Source of the DNA: Candidatus Izemoplasmatales bacterium
Lineage (GTDB): Bacteria > Bacillota_I > Bacilli_A > Izemoplasmatales > Hujiaoplasmataceae
DNA length: 37,082 nucleotides
Direction: 5' to 3'
Assembly: GCA_028691315.1 (NCBI GenBank)
Contig: JAQUZN010000010.1
Coordinates: forward strand, 1 to 37,082
Below are positions 18,211 to 25,820 of the stretch, in pieces. Both the position numbers and the translations under genes were made by a program. The notes beneath the pieces were generated by a model, which was given only the letters and a program-made list of their open reading frames with translations, was not told the origin of the DNA and made no database searches. How positions within the stretch are numbered: the stretch's first letter is position 1; every line of letters begins with the position of its first letter.

Positions 18211-18246
18211 AATCCGTGCCTGAGAAGACACGGATTTTATTTTTTT
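18211..18246 (+). terminator. Plus-strand terminator after the AraC-type gene
   Basis: Stem AATCCGTG (18211-18218) / CACGGATT (18229-18236) followed by TTATTTTTTT on the plus strand, stopping transcription before the convergent DUF3137-like gene. Confidence 0.75.
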
Positions 18247-19108
18247 AGTATTCAGTTAAATGTGTATAAACATTTTCTGCGAAGATACAATTATCTAGTA
18301 TGGATGCCTTAAGCAAACGATAGTTTTCGGGCGTCAAATCTTTCATCCTTTTGAATCGCTTTGGTTGAGATATTGCTATATCAAATTGATTTTTATATCC
18401 GCCTAAATATTGAATCCCTTTAGGGTTAGAGGCGCGCATCAATTGATATATCTGAAAGCATTTATTTTCAATTGGTTTTTGAATAGATATCTCTGAATAA
18501 ACTTTCGTTTTATCTGATGAATCTACTTTATTGAATTTAATGCCTTTAAGCGCTGGAGACCCCCAAGAACGAAGCTGAAATGCTTGAGGATTTTGAATTT
18601 CAAAACAATAATATAGCCCATCAAGCATAGTTGTTGTAGTTTTTCCGTTTGAAACGTAAGCATAACAATCATAAATAGTGGTTGAAAAATGATTTTGACT
18701 TAAATATTCCATTTTATATCTTAAATATTTTGTTACACCTTTATGAAATATTCCAACGTTTTCAAAAAATTCTCGTTCTTTTGGATAAGGACTATATGTA
18801 ATCGTTGCTTCCCCACTGGCGCTTATGTCTTCAATGACTTTAGGTATCAAATATTCAAACAGAGGTTTTTCGCTAATCCATGTCCTTGAGAGCATTATTG
18901 TGATCAATGCTAAGAAGATAAATATAACAATGAAAACAATGAATAATGGAAATAACTCATTGTTCGTTTTTTGAACAAACCAAAAAATGATGGACATGAT
19001 TAAGACTATGGCAGAAATAATTGTCATTACCTTGACTGTTTTATGGCGGTAAAAACGTAAGCGAGAATGATATTCACTAGCAACTTGATTAAACAGATAA
19101 TTTTCCAT
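18245..19108 (-). CDS. DUF3137-like membrane protein
   Basis: 287 residues from ATG 19108, chosen over GTG 19120 because GAGG lies six bases before the ATG. Two hydrophobic segments (about residues 27-45 and 52-73) form a hairpin; the remainder, about 210 residues, is soluble and probably cytoplasmic, with YLRYKMEYLSQNHFSTTIYD and a long beta-rich region. The layout matches the DUF3137 family of unknown function, often found near LemA genes; a lemA and DUF2207 pair lies 1.5 kb away here. It has its own promoter and terminator. Function not established; the family call is moderate. Confidence 0.6.
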   Translation of the reverse strand: MENYLFNQVASEYHSRLRFYRHKTVKVMTIISAIVLIMSIIFWFVQKTNNELFPLFIVFIVIFIFLALITIMLSRTWISEKPLFEYLIPKVIEDISASGEATITYSPYPKEREFFENVGIFHKGVTKYLRYKMEYLSQNHFSTTIYDCYAYVSNGKTTTTMLDGLYYCFEIQNPQAFQLRSWGSPALKGIKFNKVDSSDKTKVYSEISIQKPIENKCFQIYQLMRASNPKGIQYLGGYKNQFDIAISQPKRFKRMKDLTPENYRLLKASILDNCIFAENVYTHLTEY

Positions 19109-19135
19109 ATTTTGCCTCACTTTGTAACTGCATTA

Positions 19136-19164
19136 ATTGTATCAAAAAAACATGATTTTGTCCA
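19136..19164 (-). promoter_or_regulatory. Promoter of the DUF3137-like gene
   Basis: On the minus strand TGGACA (plus coordinates 19159-19164), 17-base spacer, TACAAT (19136-19141), with TGA before the -10 (extended). It starts transcription about 25 bases upstream of the gene, just past the malic enzyme terminator. Confidence 0.7.
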
Positions 19165-19173
19165 TTTTTGATT

Positions 19174-19200
19174 TAAAAAAAGTCCTTCAAATGAAGGACC
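19174..19200 (-). terminator. Terminator of the malic enzyme gene
   Basis: Stem GTCCTTCA (19182-19189) / TGAAGGAC (19192-19199) with a two-base loop between perfect arms, followed on the minus strand by T8. It separates malic enzyme from the DUF3137-like gene. Confidence 0.8.
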
Positions 19201-19241
19201 AAAAATTTGTGATTGATATCTTGTTATTTATTCTGCTTTTT

Positions 19242-20414
19242 CTAGATTCTTGCGACCCCAGATGAAATCGCCGCATTTCTTACAGCGTTGGCGACTGCTT
19301 GATGAACACCTTTATTAAAAGCAAAAGGAATGATGTAGTTTTGATTTAATTCATTATCTGGGATGAATGATGCAATGGCTTTGGAAGCAGCTTGCATCAT
19401 TTCATTATTAATATCAGATGCCAAAACATCGAGTGCACCTCTAAAAATGCCAGGGAATGCTAAGACATTATTAATTTGATTTGGAAACTGAGAACTACCA
19501 GTTCCGACAATGAAAGCACCTGCTTCTAATGCATTCTCTCTTGAAATTTCTGAAACTGGATTTGCCAGTGGAAATACAATAGAATGTAAATTCATACTAG
19601 AAATCATTTCTTTTGTAACACAGTTTGGACCAGAAACACCAATAAAAACATCGGCAGATACTAAGGCATCTTGTAATGAACCTTTCATTAAATGTCTGTT
19701 TGTTCTTTTAGATATTGCTTTATGAACATCGCTTAAGTCTTCCGAACCTTCAGTAATAATTCCAAACCGGTCGCAAACAATCATATCAGTTACACCAAAT
19801 TGTAATAGATAATCGGCGATTGAAAGTCCGGCAGCACCAGCACCATTAATGACAACTTTAATATTATTCATCTCTTTATGAACGATTTTTAAAGCATTAA
19901 TTAATGCGGCTGCGACAATGATTGCGGTCCCGTGTTGATCATCATGAAAAACAGGAACATCGCATATTTCTTTTAGTCTTTTTTCGATTTCAAAACACCT
20001 TGGTGCAGAAATATCTTCTAAATTAATTCCACCAAAACTACCAGCGAGCAATGAAATTGTTCGCACAATCTCATCGGTATCTTTGGTTCTTAAGCACAAA
20101 GGAAAAGCATCAATTTCTCCAAATGTTTTAAATAACACGCATTTACCTTCCATCACTGGCATTCCAGCTTCTGGACCAATATCCCCAAGTCCCAGTACAG
20201 CTGTTCCATCGGTAATCACTGCGACAAGATTTTGCCTTCTAGTATATAAATAACTAAGGTTAACATCTTTTTGAATTTCTAGACAAGGCTCCGCAACCCC
20301 TGGAGTATATGCCACTGAAAGTTCAGCGGAATTACTGACGCTGACACGCGGTGTTATTTCAATTTTACCTTTTAATCTAGCATGTAACAATAAAGATTCT
20401 TTCTTGTAGTCCAT
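19242..20414 (-). CDS. NAD(P)-dependent malic enzyme
   Basis: 390 residues, the short bacterial form without a phosphotransacetylase domain. It oxidatively decarboxylates malate to pyruvate and CO2, producing NADH or NADPH. Catalytic Tyr in VAYTPGVAEPC (about residue 36), Lys in MEGKCVLFK (about 91), metal-binding LEDISAPRCFEIE and HDDQHGTA, and a Rossmann GAGAAG in VINGAGAAGLSIADYL (about 187-202) are all present. The start ATG 20414 has GGTGA upstream. It is a single-gene unit. It would supply pyruvate or reducing power for lipid synthesis. Cofactor preference cannot be told from sequence alone. Confidence 0.95.
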   Translation of the reverse strand: MDYKKESLLLHARLKGKIEITPRVSVSNSAELSVAYTPGVAEPCLEIQKDVNLSYLYTRRQNLVAVITDGTAVLGLGDIGPEAGMPVMEGKCVLFKTFGEIDAFPLCLRTKDTDEIVRTISLLAGSFGGINLEDISAPRCFEIEKRLKEICDVPVFHDDQHGTAIIVAAALINALKIVHKEMNNIKVVINGAGAAGLSIADYLLQFGVTDMIVCDRFGIITEGSEDLSDVHKAISKRTNRHLMKGSLQDALVSADVFIGVSGPNCVTKEMISSMNLHSIVFPLANPVSEISRENALEAGAFIVGTGSSQFPNQINNVLAFPGIFRGALDVLASDINNEMMQAASKAIASFIPDNELNQNYIIPFAFNKGVHQAVANAVRNAAISSGVARI

Positions 20415-20464
20415 AATTTCACCAATCCCATGACTTGTTATAGAGTGTAAGTTTCATACTTCTT

Positions 20465-20494
20465 ATTGTATTACATTTGGCTATGTTTGCACAA
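20465..20494 (-). promoter_or_regulatory. Promoter of the malic enzyme gene
   Basis: Minus strand TTGTGC (plus 20489-20494), 18-base spacer, TACAAT (20465-20470). The -35 is imperfect. It lies about 50 bases before the start codon. Confidence 0.5.
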
Positions 20495-20583
20495 GTAAGA
20501 ATTTAAATATTGATTATTTACATTAATCTTTATTTTTGCTAATAAATATTCATCTCCCAAATAAGAGATGTTTTGAAAAATGG

Positions 20584-20611
20584 TTGATTTATGCATGATA
20601 TCAACTATAAT
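20584..20611 (+). promoter_or_regulatory. Promoter of the DUF2207-lemA unit
   Basis: TTGATT (20584-20589), 16-base spacer, TATAAT (20606-20611), about 40 bases upstream of the TTG start of the DUF2207 gene. Perfect -10, reasonable -35. Confidence 0.6.
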
Positions 20612-20651
20612 GAAAGTAACAAGTTCATTGTTATCTACATGAAAGGAATGG

Positions 20652-22613
20652 TTGAATAATTTGCAGAAGAAGACATTTAACATAATAATAATTTTCGGAC
20701 TAATAGCAGCCCTAGTATTCATTATCGGGTTATTTTCTAAAGGCGATTTGAATATTGATACATACACTGCCGATGTCACCATCAACGATGCTGGAGATAT
20801 GACGGTTGTGGAAACATGGGATATTAATTATTATACTCATATGAACGTTCGGTTTAGAGATATTGCGTTTAATAAATATGCGACTGATTACGAATTATCA
20901 GAAAGCCTAAATAACATCGCAAGTTTTGATACTAATCATGTGAGTGTAAAGTTTTTCAAAGATGGTCAAGATAGGACAAATGATGTTAGAGTTGCATATT
21001 CTTTCAACAATGAATATGACGAACTTGGGGGTTTAATTACCTGTGAACCAAATAGTTCGACTTGTGAATCAATCTTTGTGGATGCGACAAATGCTGGTGG
21101 ACTCGATGGTAATGTAAGTTTTGAATATACTTACACGATTTTGGGAGTAATAACTAGTTATTCCGACATATCAGAACTCAATTGGCGACTATTTGATTAT
21201 GCAGAAGACACTGTGAAACAAGCGAATATAACTGTCACTTTCCCAGAAAATGCGTTTTCTATAGAGGATATGTATGTTTGGGGACACGGCCTTACAAATG
21301 GGACGATTACCAAAAGCAGTAATAATCAAGTTGTGATGGATATTGGAAAAATCAGATCTGGAGAGTTTCCTGAATTTCGGATTTTAGTTCAAAATGATTT
21401 GTTTTCGAATATAGAACAAAAAAACGTTTATATTACTCCTAAGATGACTCTAGCTAAGATTATGGATTACGAAGAGACGATTTCTTCTGAGTTTAACCAA
21501 AGAGTAATTGCTACGAGAGTTATCTTAGCGCTAACAATTGTTATGTGTCTTGTCATGGGTGGTGTAACTTATGCTGTATACCGAAAATATGATAAAGAAT
21601 ATATTCCAGAATATAAAGGTGATTATTACAGAGAACTTCCAAATGAGGATACTCCGGCTGAAGTAAGTTATTTATATTACATGAAAAAGATATCGAATGA
21701 ATCAGTAACCGCTACATTACTTGATTTAGTGCGAAAGAAGTTTATTACTTTAGATTCTACAGGAAAAGCGATGACTTCTGCAAAAGCAGATTTTATACTT
21801 ACACTAGATAAAACGGCTGATAAATCAAAACTTAAAAAACATGAAATAGAACTTCTTCACTGGGTTTTTAACATTATTGGAGATGGCTCAGTTGTAACAA
21901 CAAAGAAGATTGAAAAATATGGAAAATCTAGCGTTGAAGAAGCTAAAATTTTTCAATCTCGATCAATGTCTTTCATTGAAGCTGCAAAACAAGTTTCCAG
22001 TAAACATCCATATTTTGAATATAATTATCAATTAAATAAAAAGAAAATTATGGTTCCAATTATTATACCAATTATTTTACTAGCCATATCATTGATAACG
22101 AGTTCAATATACGTTATTACGAATTGGATAACAACACTAACTAGTATTCTAGTAATCATTTCGTATTCAACTTATGTATATTCAATTAAGAAAAGAAGTG
22201 TTGAAGGAAACGAACTTTTCACAAAATGGAAAGCATTTAAGAATTTCTTAATCAATTTTAGTAGTATTGATGACTATCCAATACCAGGAGTCATTGTCTG
22301 GGAGCATTATTTGGTTTACGCTACGGTTTTAGGGATAGCAGATAAAGTTATGGCTCAGTTGGAAATAAAGCTTCCTAAAGAGGAATTAGCTAGTTCTAGT
22401 TCAACGTTTATGAAGGTGGGTTATTCTTCAAAAGGTTTTTATTATGGAATGATTGTTAATCGCTTTAACACAACTTTCACGAACGCATCCTCAAACTCGA
22501 TGCGGACGATTGCCGTATACAACGCTTCTAAAGTTTCATCTGGTGGCGGTGGAGGCGGTTTTGGTGGCGGAAGTTCTGGTGGTGGCGGTGGCGGTGGCGG
22601 CAGAAGCCGCTAA
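20652..22613 (+). CDS. DUF2207 predicted membrane protein with glycine-rich tail
   Basis: 653 residues. Signal-anchor segment (about 9-28), then an extracytoplasmic DUF2207 beta-domain (about 30-280: IDTYTADVTINDAGDMTVVE, WDINY), a membrane segment (about 290-312), a soluble domain, two more segments (about 465-485 and 488-510), and a final tail (about 629-653) made almost only of glycine with a closing GRSR. The pattern is typical of DUF2207 proteins found beside lemA; function unknown, probably envelope-related. The start is TTG 20652 after AAAGGA at four-base spacing; TTG 20661 is the alternative. lemA follows by 26 bases, in the same unit. Confidence 0.85.
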   Translation: MNNLQKKTFNIIIIFGLIAALVFIIGLFSKGDLNIDTYTADVTINDAGDMTVVETWDINYYTHMNVRFRDIAFNKYATDYELSESLNNIASFDTNHVSVKFFKDGQDRTNDVRVAYSFNNEYDELGGLITCEPNSSTCESIFVDATNAGGLDGNVSFEYTYTILGVITSYSDISELNWRLFDYAEDTVKQANITVTFPENAFSIEDMYVWGHGLTNGTITKSSNNQVVMDIGKIRSGEFPEFRILVQNDLFSNIEQKNVYITPKMTLAKIMDYEETISSEFNQRVIATRVILALTIVMCLVMGGVTYAVYRKYDKEYIPEYKGDYYRELPNEDTPAEVSYLYYMKKISNESVTATLLDLVRKKFITLDSTGKAMTSAKADFILTLDKTADKSKLKKHEIELLHWVFNIIGDGSVVTTKKIEKYGKSSVEEAKIFQSRSMSFIEAAKQVSSKHPYFEYNYQLNKKKIMVPIIIPIILLAISLITSSIYVITNWITTLTSILVIISYSTYVYSIKKRSVEGNELFTKWKAFKNFLINFSSIDDYPIPGVIVWEHYLVYATVLGIADKVMAQLEIKLPKEELASSSSTFMKVGYSSKGFYYGMIVNRFNTTFTNASSNSMRTIAVYNASKVSSGGGGGGFGGGSSGGGGGGGGRSR

Positions 22614-22639
22614 TAAAGTAAAGAAAGAGAGGATATATT

Positions 22640-23227
22640 ATGTTTTTATCAATTTCAACAGGTTTAGTAGTAGGTATTATATTTTTAGTTATTGTCGTTT
22701 TAGTCGTAGTAATGGTTATCAACGTTTATAATCAATTAGTAATATTACGAAATAACGTAAGAAACAGTTGGAGTCAAATTGATGTTCAATTGAAACGTCG
22801 TTATGATATGATTCCAAACCTTGTGGAAACAGTTAAAGGTTATGCTTCACATGAAGATGGCATTTTTAAAGAATTTGCCAAGGCAAGAAGTATGTATCAA
22901 GAAGCCGCTAAAACAGGTAGTGTAACTGGTGCTGCAGAAGCAGAAAAGGGAATTAGTGGTGCAATTGGCAGATTATTAATGGTTCAGGAACAATATCCTG
23001 AATTAAAAGCCAATGAAAATTTTAAAGAACTAATGGTACAATTAAAAGATACAGAAGACAAAGTTTCGTTTGGTCGTCAATTTTATAACGATACAGCTTT
23101 AAAGTTGAATAATAAGATTGAATTATTTCCATCAAACATCATTGCCAATATGTTTCATTTTAAAGCAGCTGACTTCTTTGTCGTAGATTCAGATGAAGAA
23201 AGAAAAGGGATTAAAGTTAAATTTTAA
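22640..23227 (+). CDS. lemA: LemA family protein
   Basis: 195 residues. One N-terminal membrane segment (about 7-30) and an extended helical domain with the family core YNQLVILRNNVRNSWSQIDV, LKRRYDMIPNLVETVKGYA and the end region YNDTALKLNNKIELFPSNIIA. LemA proteins are widespread and form a four-helix coiled structure on the membrane; the biochemical role is unclear. The pairing with DUF2207 on one transcript is a recurrent context. AGAGAGG site upstream. A terminator follows the stop. Confidence 0.93.
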   Translation: MFLSISTGLVVGIIFLVIVVLVVVMVINVYNQLVILRNNVRNSWSQIDVQLKRRYDMIPNLVETVKGYASHEDGIFKEFAKARSMYQEAAKTGSVTGAAEAEKGISGAIGRLLMVQEQYPELKANENFKELMVQLKDTEDKVSFGRQFYNDTALKLNNKIELFPSNIIANMFHFKAADFFVVDSDEERKGIKVKF

Positions 23228-23242
23228 ACCAATCCAAAAAGT

Positions 23243-23281
23243 AAAAAGCGCAATTGGAAAATTATGCGCTTTTTCTTTTTT
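23243..23281 (+). terminator. Terminator after lemA
   Basis: Stem AAAAAGCGCA (23243-23252) / TGCGCTTTTT (23265-23274), then CTTTTTT. Strong intrinsic terminator 15 bases beyond the lemA stop. Confidence 0.85.
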
Positions 23282-23300
23282 GGTGATAAAGCATGTTGCC

Positions 23301-23329
23301 TTTACTAAAAAATTAATGAGTGATACAAT
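23301..23329 (+). promoter_or_regulatory. Promoter of the HEPN/CBS-type gene
   Basis: TTTACT (23301-23306), 17-base spacer, TACAAT (23324-23329) with TGA just before it (extended -10). Confidence 0.55.
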
Positions 23330-23375
23330 AGATTTAGAAGTTTTCTTTACATGATATCGATAGGATGTGTTTATT

Positions 23376-24101
23376 TTGACAAAGAAAGACGAGTTTCTAG
23401 GTATTTTTAATGAACTAGAGCAATATTTAAGAATTGAATATAACAACGGAAAATACTCTGAAACCGGGTTCATGAGTACCTTATATAAAATTAGAAGTCG
23501 GAAATCAAATTCATTGATTGCGAATAAACGTAATTTTGATTTGTTGAGTCAAGCAGCACAACTTAGAAACATTATGGTTCATAATGAAAATATCGCTATC
23601 CCTACAGACGATTTTTTAATAGAATTTAAATCGACGGTACATCATATTATTCATCCAAAAAAGCTTTACCAAGTAATGAAACCTATTCATAAAACCAAAT
23701 TTGCTGTGTTAGAAGATACTTTAGATAAAGTATTTGCATATATGAAAGAATTTGACTTTTCTAACATTCCTGTTATTGAAAATAACGTTCTTTTAGGTGT
23801 ATTTACTGAGCGGACTTTATTTCATTATCTTCAAATGAATAATGATGGTGTGATTCAAAAACAAATGAAGATGAAAGATCTGCTAACATCAATGGATTTA
23901 GATAATGACCCAGCAAAATATTTCTCGTTTATTTCTAAACGTCTTGATATTTATCAAGCGTTAGATGCTTTTGGCAGAGATTTTGAGAAAGATCAAGAAT
24001 TAGAGTTGTTATTCGTGACAGAAAATGGGAATCCTACAGATAAAATTTTAGGAATAGTAACAATTTGGGATCTGAAACAAGCGTTTTTAGAAAACGATTA
24101 A
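23376..24101 (+). CDS. CBS-domain protein with possible N-terminal HEPN-like domain
   Basis: 241 residues from TTG 23376; GTG 23367 is in frame but lies too close to the AGGA site. Residues about 1-95 are helical and contain LRNIMVHNE, an R-x4-H arrangement (R64, H69) like that of HEPN domains, many of which are RNases or RNA-binding. Residues about 105-240 carry a CBS pair: VFAYMKEFDFSNIPVIENNVLLGVFTER (core IPVIENNVLLGVFTERTL) and LLFVTENGNPTDKILGIVTIWDL; CBS pairs bind adenine nucleotides. The fusion suggests a nucleotide-sensing protein, but catalytic activity is not shown and the HEPN assignment rests on one motif. It has its own promoter and terminator. Confidence 0.65.
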   Translation: MTKKDEFLGIFNELEQYLRIEYNNGKYSETGFMSTLYKIRSRKSNSLIANKRNFDLLSQAAQLRNIMVHNENIAIPTDDFLIEFKSTVHHIIHPKKLYQVMKPIHKTKFAVLEDTLDKVFAYMKEFDFSNIPVIENNVLLGVFTERTLFHYLQMNNDGVIQKQMKMKDLLTSMDLDNDPAKYFSFISKRLDIYQALDAFGRDFEKDQELELLFVTENGNPTDKILGIVTIWDLKQAFLEND

Positions 24102-24113
24102 CGTTTTTTTTTA

Positions 24114-24144
24114 GCGAATGAACAATGTTTCATTCGCTTTTTTT
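24114..24144 (+). terminator. Terminator after the HEPN/CBS-type gene
   Basis: Perfect stem GCGAATGAA (24114-24122) / TTCATTCGC (24129-24137), six-base loop, T7. It separates the accessory block from the ECF transporter operon. Confidence 0.88.
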
Positions 24145-24153
24145 GTACCTATT

Positions 24154-24162
24154 TGTTATAAT
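24154..24162 (+). promoter_or_regulatory. Extended -10 promoter of the ECF-truA operon
   Basis: TGTTATAAT (24154-24162), a full extended -10. A weak -35 (TTCGCT, 24133-24138, 18-base spacer) would overlap the preceding terminator arm. The ecfA1 start is 22 bases downstream. Confidence 0.6.
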
Positions 24163-24183
24163 TAATGAACGTAGGTGATGAAC

Positions 24184-24984
24184 ATGAGTAAAGTCAAAGT
24201 AGAGGATTTAACATTCTCATATAACCAAAGAAAAATGATTTTAAAAAATATCAACCTAGAAGTTCAAAAGGGTGAGTGGGTTGCTATTTTAGGACATAAT
24301 GGTTCTGGAAAATCAACGCTTGCTAAGACGATGGTAGGATTGCTCGAACCGGCGGCTGGTCATATTTATATTGATGATATTTTATTATCTGAAGAAACTT
24401 CTTATGAACTAAGAAAAAAAATCGGAATTGTATTTCAAAATCCTGATAATCAGTTTGTCGGTGTCACTGTGAAAGATGACATCGCTTTTGGTATGGAAAA
24501 TTTATGCTTTTCCAAAGAGGAAATGCTTGAAAATATTGATTTTTTCGCAAAAAAAGTTGGGGTTTTTGATTATTTAGATAAAGAACCATCATTATTATCC
24601 GGTGGACAAAAACAACGGGTTGCTATTGCTGGAATCTTAGCTATGAAAACAGATATTATTATATTTGATGAAGCAACATCAATGCTTGATCCATATGCAA
24701 GGGAAGATTTAATGAAATACATTAAGAAATTGCATGAGGATGGACTAACCATAATCATGATTACTCATGATATTGAGGAAGCGTTGTTCGCGGATAAACT
24801 TGTCATACTAAAAGAAGGAAAGATTTTATTAGAAGGAGACAAGTCTGCTGTTTTTCATCAACCTCGTTTATTTGAGGATGCTAATCTTGAATTACCTGTT
24901 GCTTTAAGAATTTCAAATGAGCTTGATGGAGCTGAGTTTTCTGCATGGAAGGAGTATCTATGGGCATACAGTTTAGAAAAGTAA
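24184..24984 (+). CDS. ecfA1: ECF transporter ATPase A1
   Basis: 266 residues from ATG 24184, after AGGTGATG; two upstream in-frame codons (GTG 24175, ATG 24178) fall in that site. One of two ABC ATPases that power uptake by energy-coupling-factor transporters for vitamins and metal ions. Walker A GHNGSGKST (about 38-46), Q-loop VFQNPDNQFVG, signature LSGGQKQR (about 139-146), Walker B IIIFDEATSMLD and switch His in ITHD. In Bacillota this trio normally follows rplQ; here an 8-kb block intervenes. It overlaps ecfA2 by 25 bases. Confidence 0.95.
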   Translation: MSKVKVEDLTFSYNQRKMILKNINLEVQKGEWVAILGHNGSGKSTLAKTMVGLLEPAAGHIYIDDILLSEETSYELRKKIGIVFQNPDNQFVGVTVKDDIAFGMENLCFSKEEMLENIDFFAKKVGVFDYLDKEPSLLSGGQKQRVAIAGILAMKTDIIIFDEATSMLDPYAREDLMKYIKKLHEDGLTIIMITHDIEEALFADKLVILKEGKILLEGDKSAVFHQPRLFEDANLELPVALRISNELDGAEFSAWKEYLWAYSLEK

Positions 24985-25820
24985 GTCATGAATATTCCTT
25001 TGGACAAAAAGGATTTTTTCAGGCAATTAACAATATTACTTTATCAATCGAAGAAAAAAATGAGTTCATATGTCTTGTTGGGCACACTGGATCTGGTAAG
25101 TCTACATTAGCACAACATATGAATGCACTTGCTTTTCCTACGTCTGGTGAAGTTGAAATATTTGGAAGTATCGTTTCAAGTAAAAGAAACAAGAAAATTC
25201 ATTACAATGACCTAAGAAAACATGTTGGTCTAGTTTTTCAATTTCCAGAATATCAGTTATTCGAAGAAACAGTAGAAAAAGACATCATGTTTGGCCCAAT
25301 GAATTTTAAAGTGTCTTTAGAAGATGCAAAAACCGAAGCATTAAAAGCAATTAAGCAGGTTGGACTTAATGAAACCTACTTAAAAAGAAATCCGTTTAAT
25401 TTATCTGGCGGAGAGAAAAAAAGGGTTTCGATTGCAGGCATTTTAGCGATGAATCCCGATATTTTAGTTTTAGATGAACCTACTTCAGGTCTTGATCCGC
25501 AAGGAAAAAGACAACTTATGGATTTGTTTAAACAAATTCAAGAGGATACATTGAAGACAATTGTTATTATTACACATGATATGGATTTGGTATATGAATA
25601 CGCCAATCGTGTTATTGTGTTAAACGATGGCGATTTGGTATACGATGGGAATGAAGAGGATTTATTCCACAAAGAAGAACTGGCAAGTTGGTCTTTAAAC
25701 GTTCCTTCAACGATTAGAGTCCTTCAACGATTAAAAACACAGTTTAACTTAGACATCAACCCATTTCAAAAAACAGTAGAACAAGCCTCTCTTGAGTTAA
25801 AGCGGGGGATGAATCGATGA
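24960..25820 (+). CDS. ecfA2: ECF transporter ATPase A2
   Basis: 286 residues from ATG 24960, which has AAGGAG five bases upstream inside ecfA1. It pairs with EcfA1. Walker A GHTGSGKST, Q-loop VFQFPEYQLFEETV (the YQLF form marks A2), signature LSGGEKKR, Walker B ILVLDEPTSGLD, and ITHD. A C-terminal helical extension after residue 220 is typical. The stop overlaps the ecfT start (ATGA). Confidence 0.95.
   Translation: MGIQFRKVSHEYSFGQKGFFQAINNITLSIEEKNEFICLVGHTGSGKSTLAQHMNALAFPTSGEVEIFGSIVSSKRNKKIHYNDLRKHVGLVFQFPEYQLFEETVEKDIMFGPMNFKVSLEDAKTEALKAIKQVGLNETYLKRNPFNLSGGEKKRVSIAGILAMNPDILVLDEPTSGLDPQGKRQLMDLFKQIQEDTLKTIVIITHDMDLVYEYANRVIVLNDGDLVYDGNEEDLFHKEELASWSLNVPSTIRVLQRLKTQFNLDINPFQKTVEQASLELKRGMNR

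Noticed and set aside
20471-20785. Antisense open frame upstream of and inside the DUF2207 gene
   Set aside because: It overlaps the promoter and N-terminus of a well-supported gene, has no ribosome-binding site and shows no domain.
22453-22731. Alternative frame across the glycine tail
   Set aside because: Gly codon repeats keep every frame open; the Val/Ala-rich product is an artefact of the GGC/GGT repeat.
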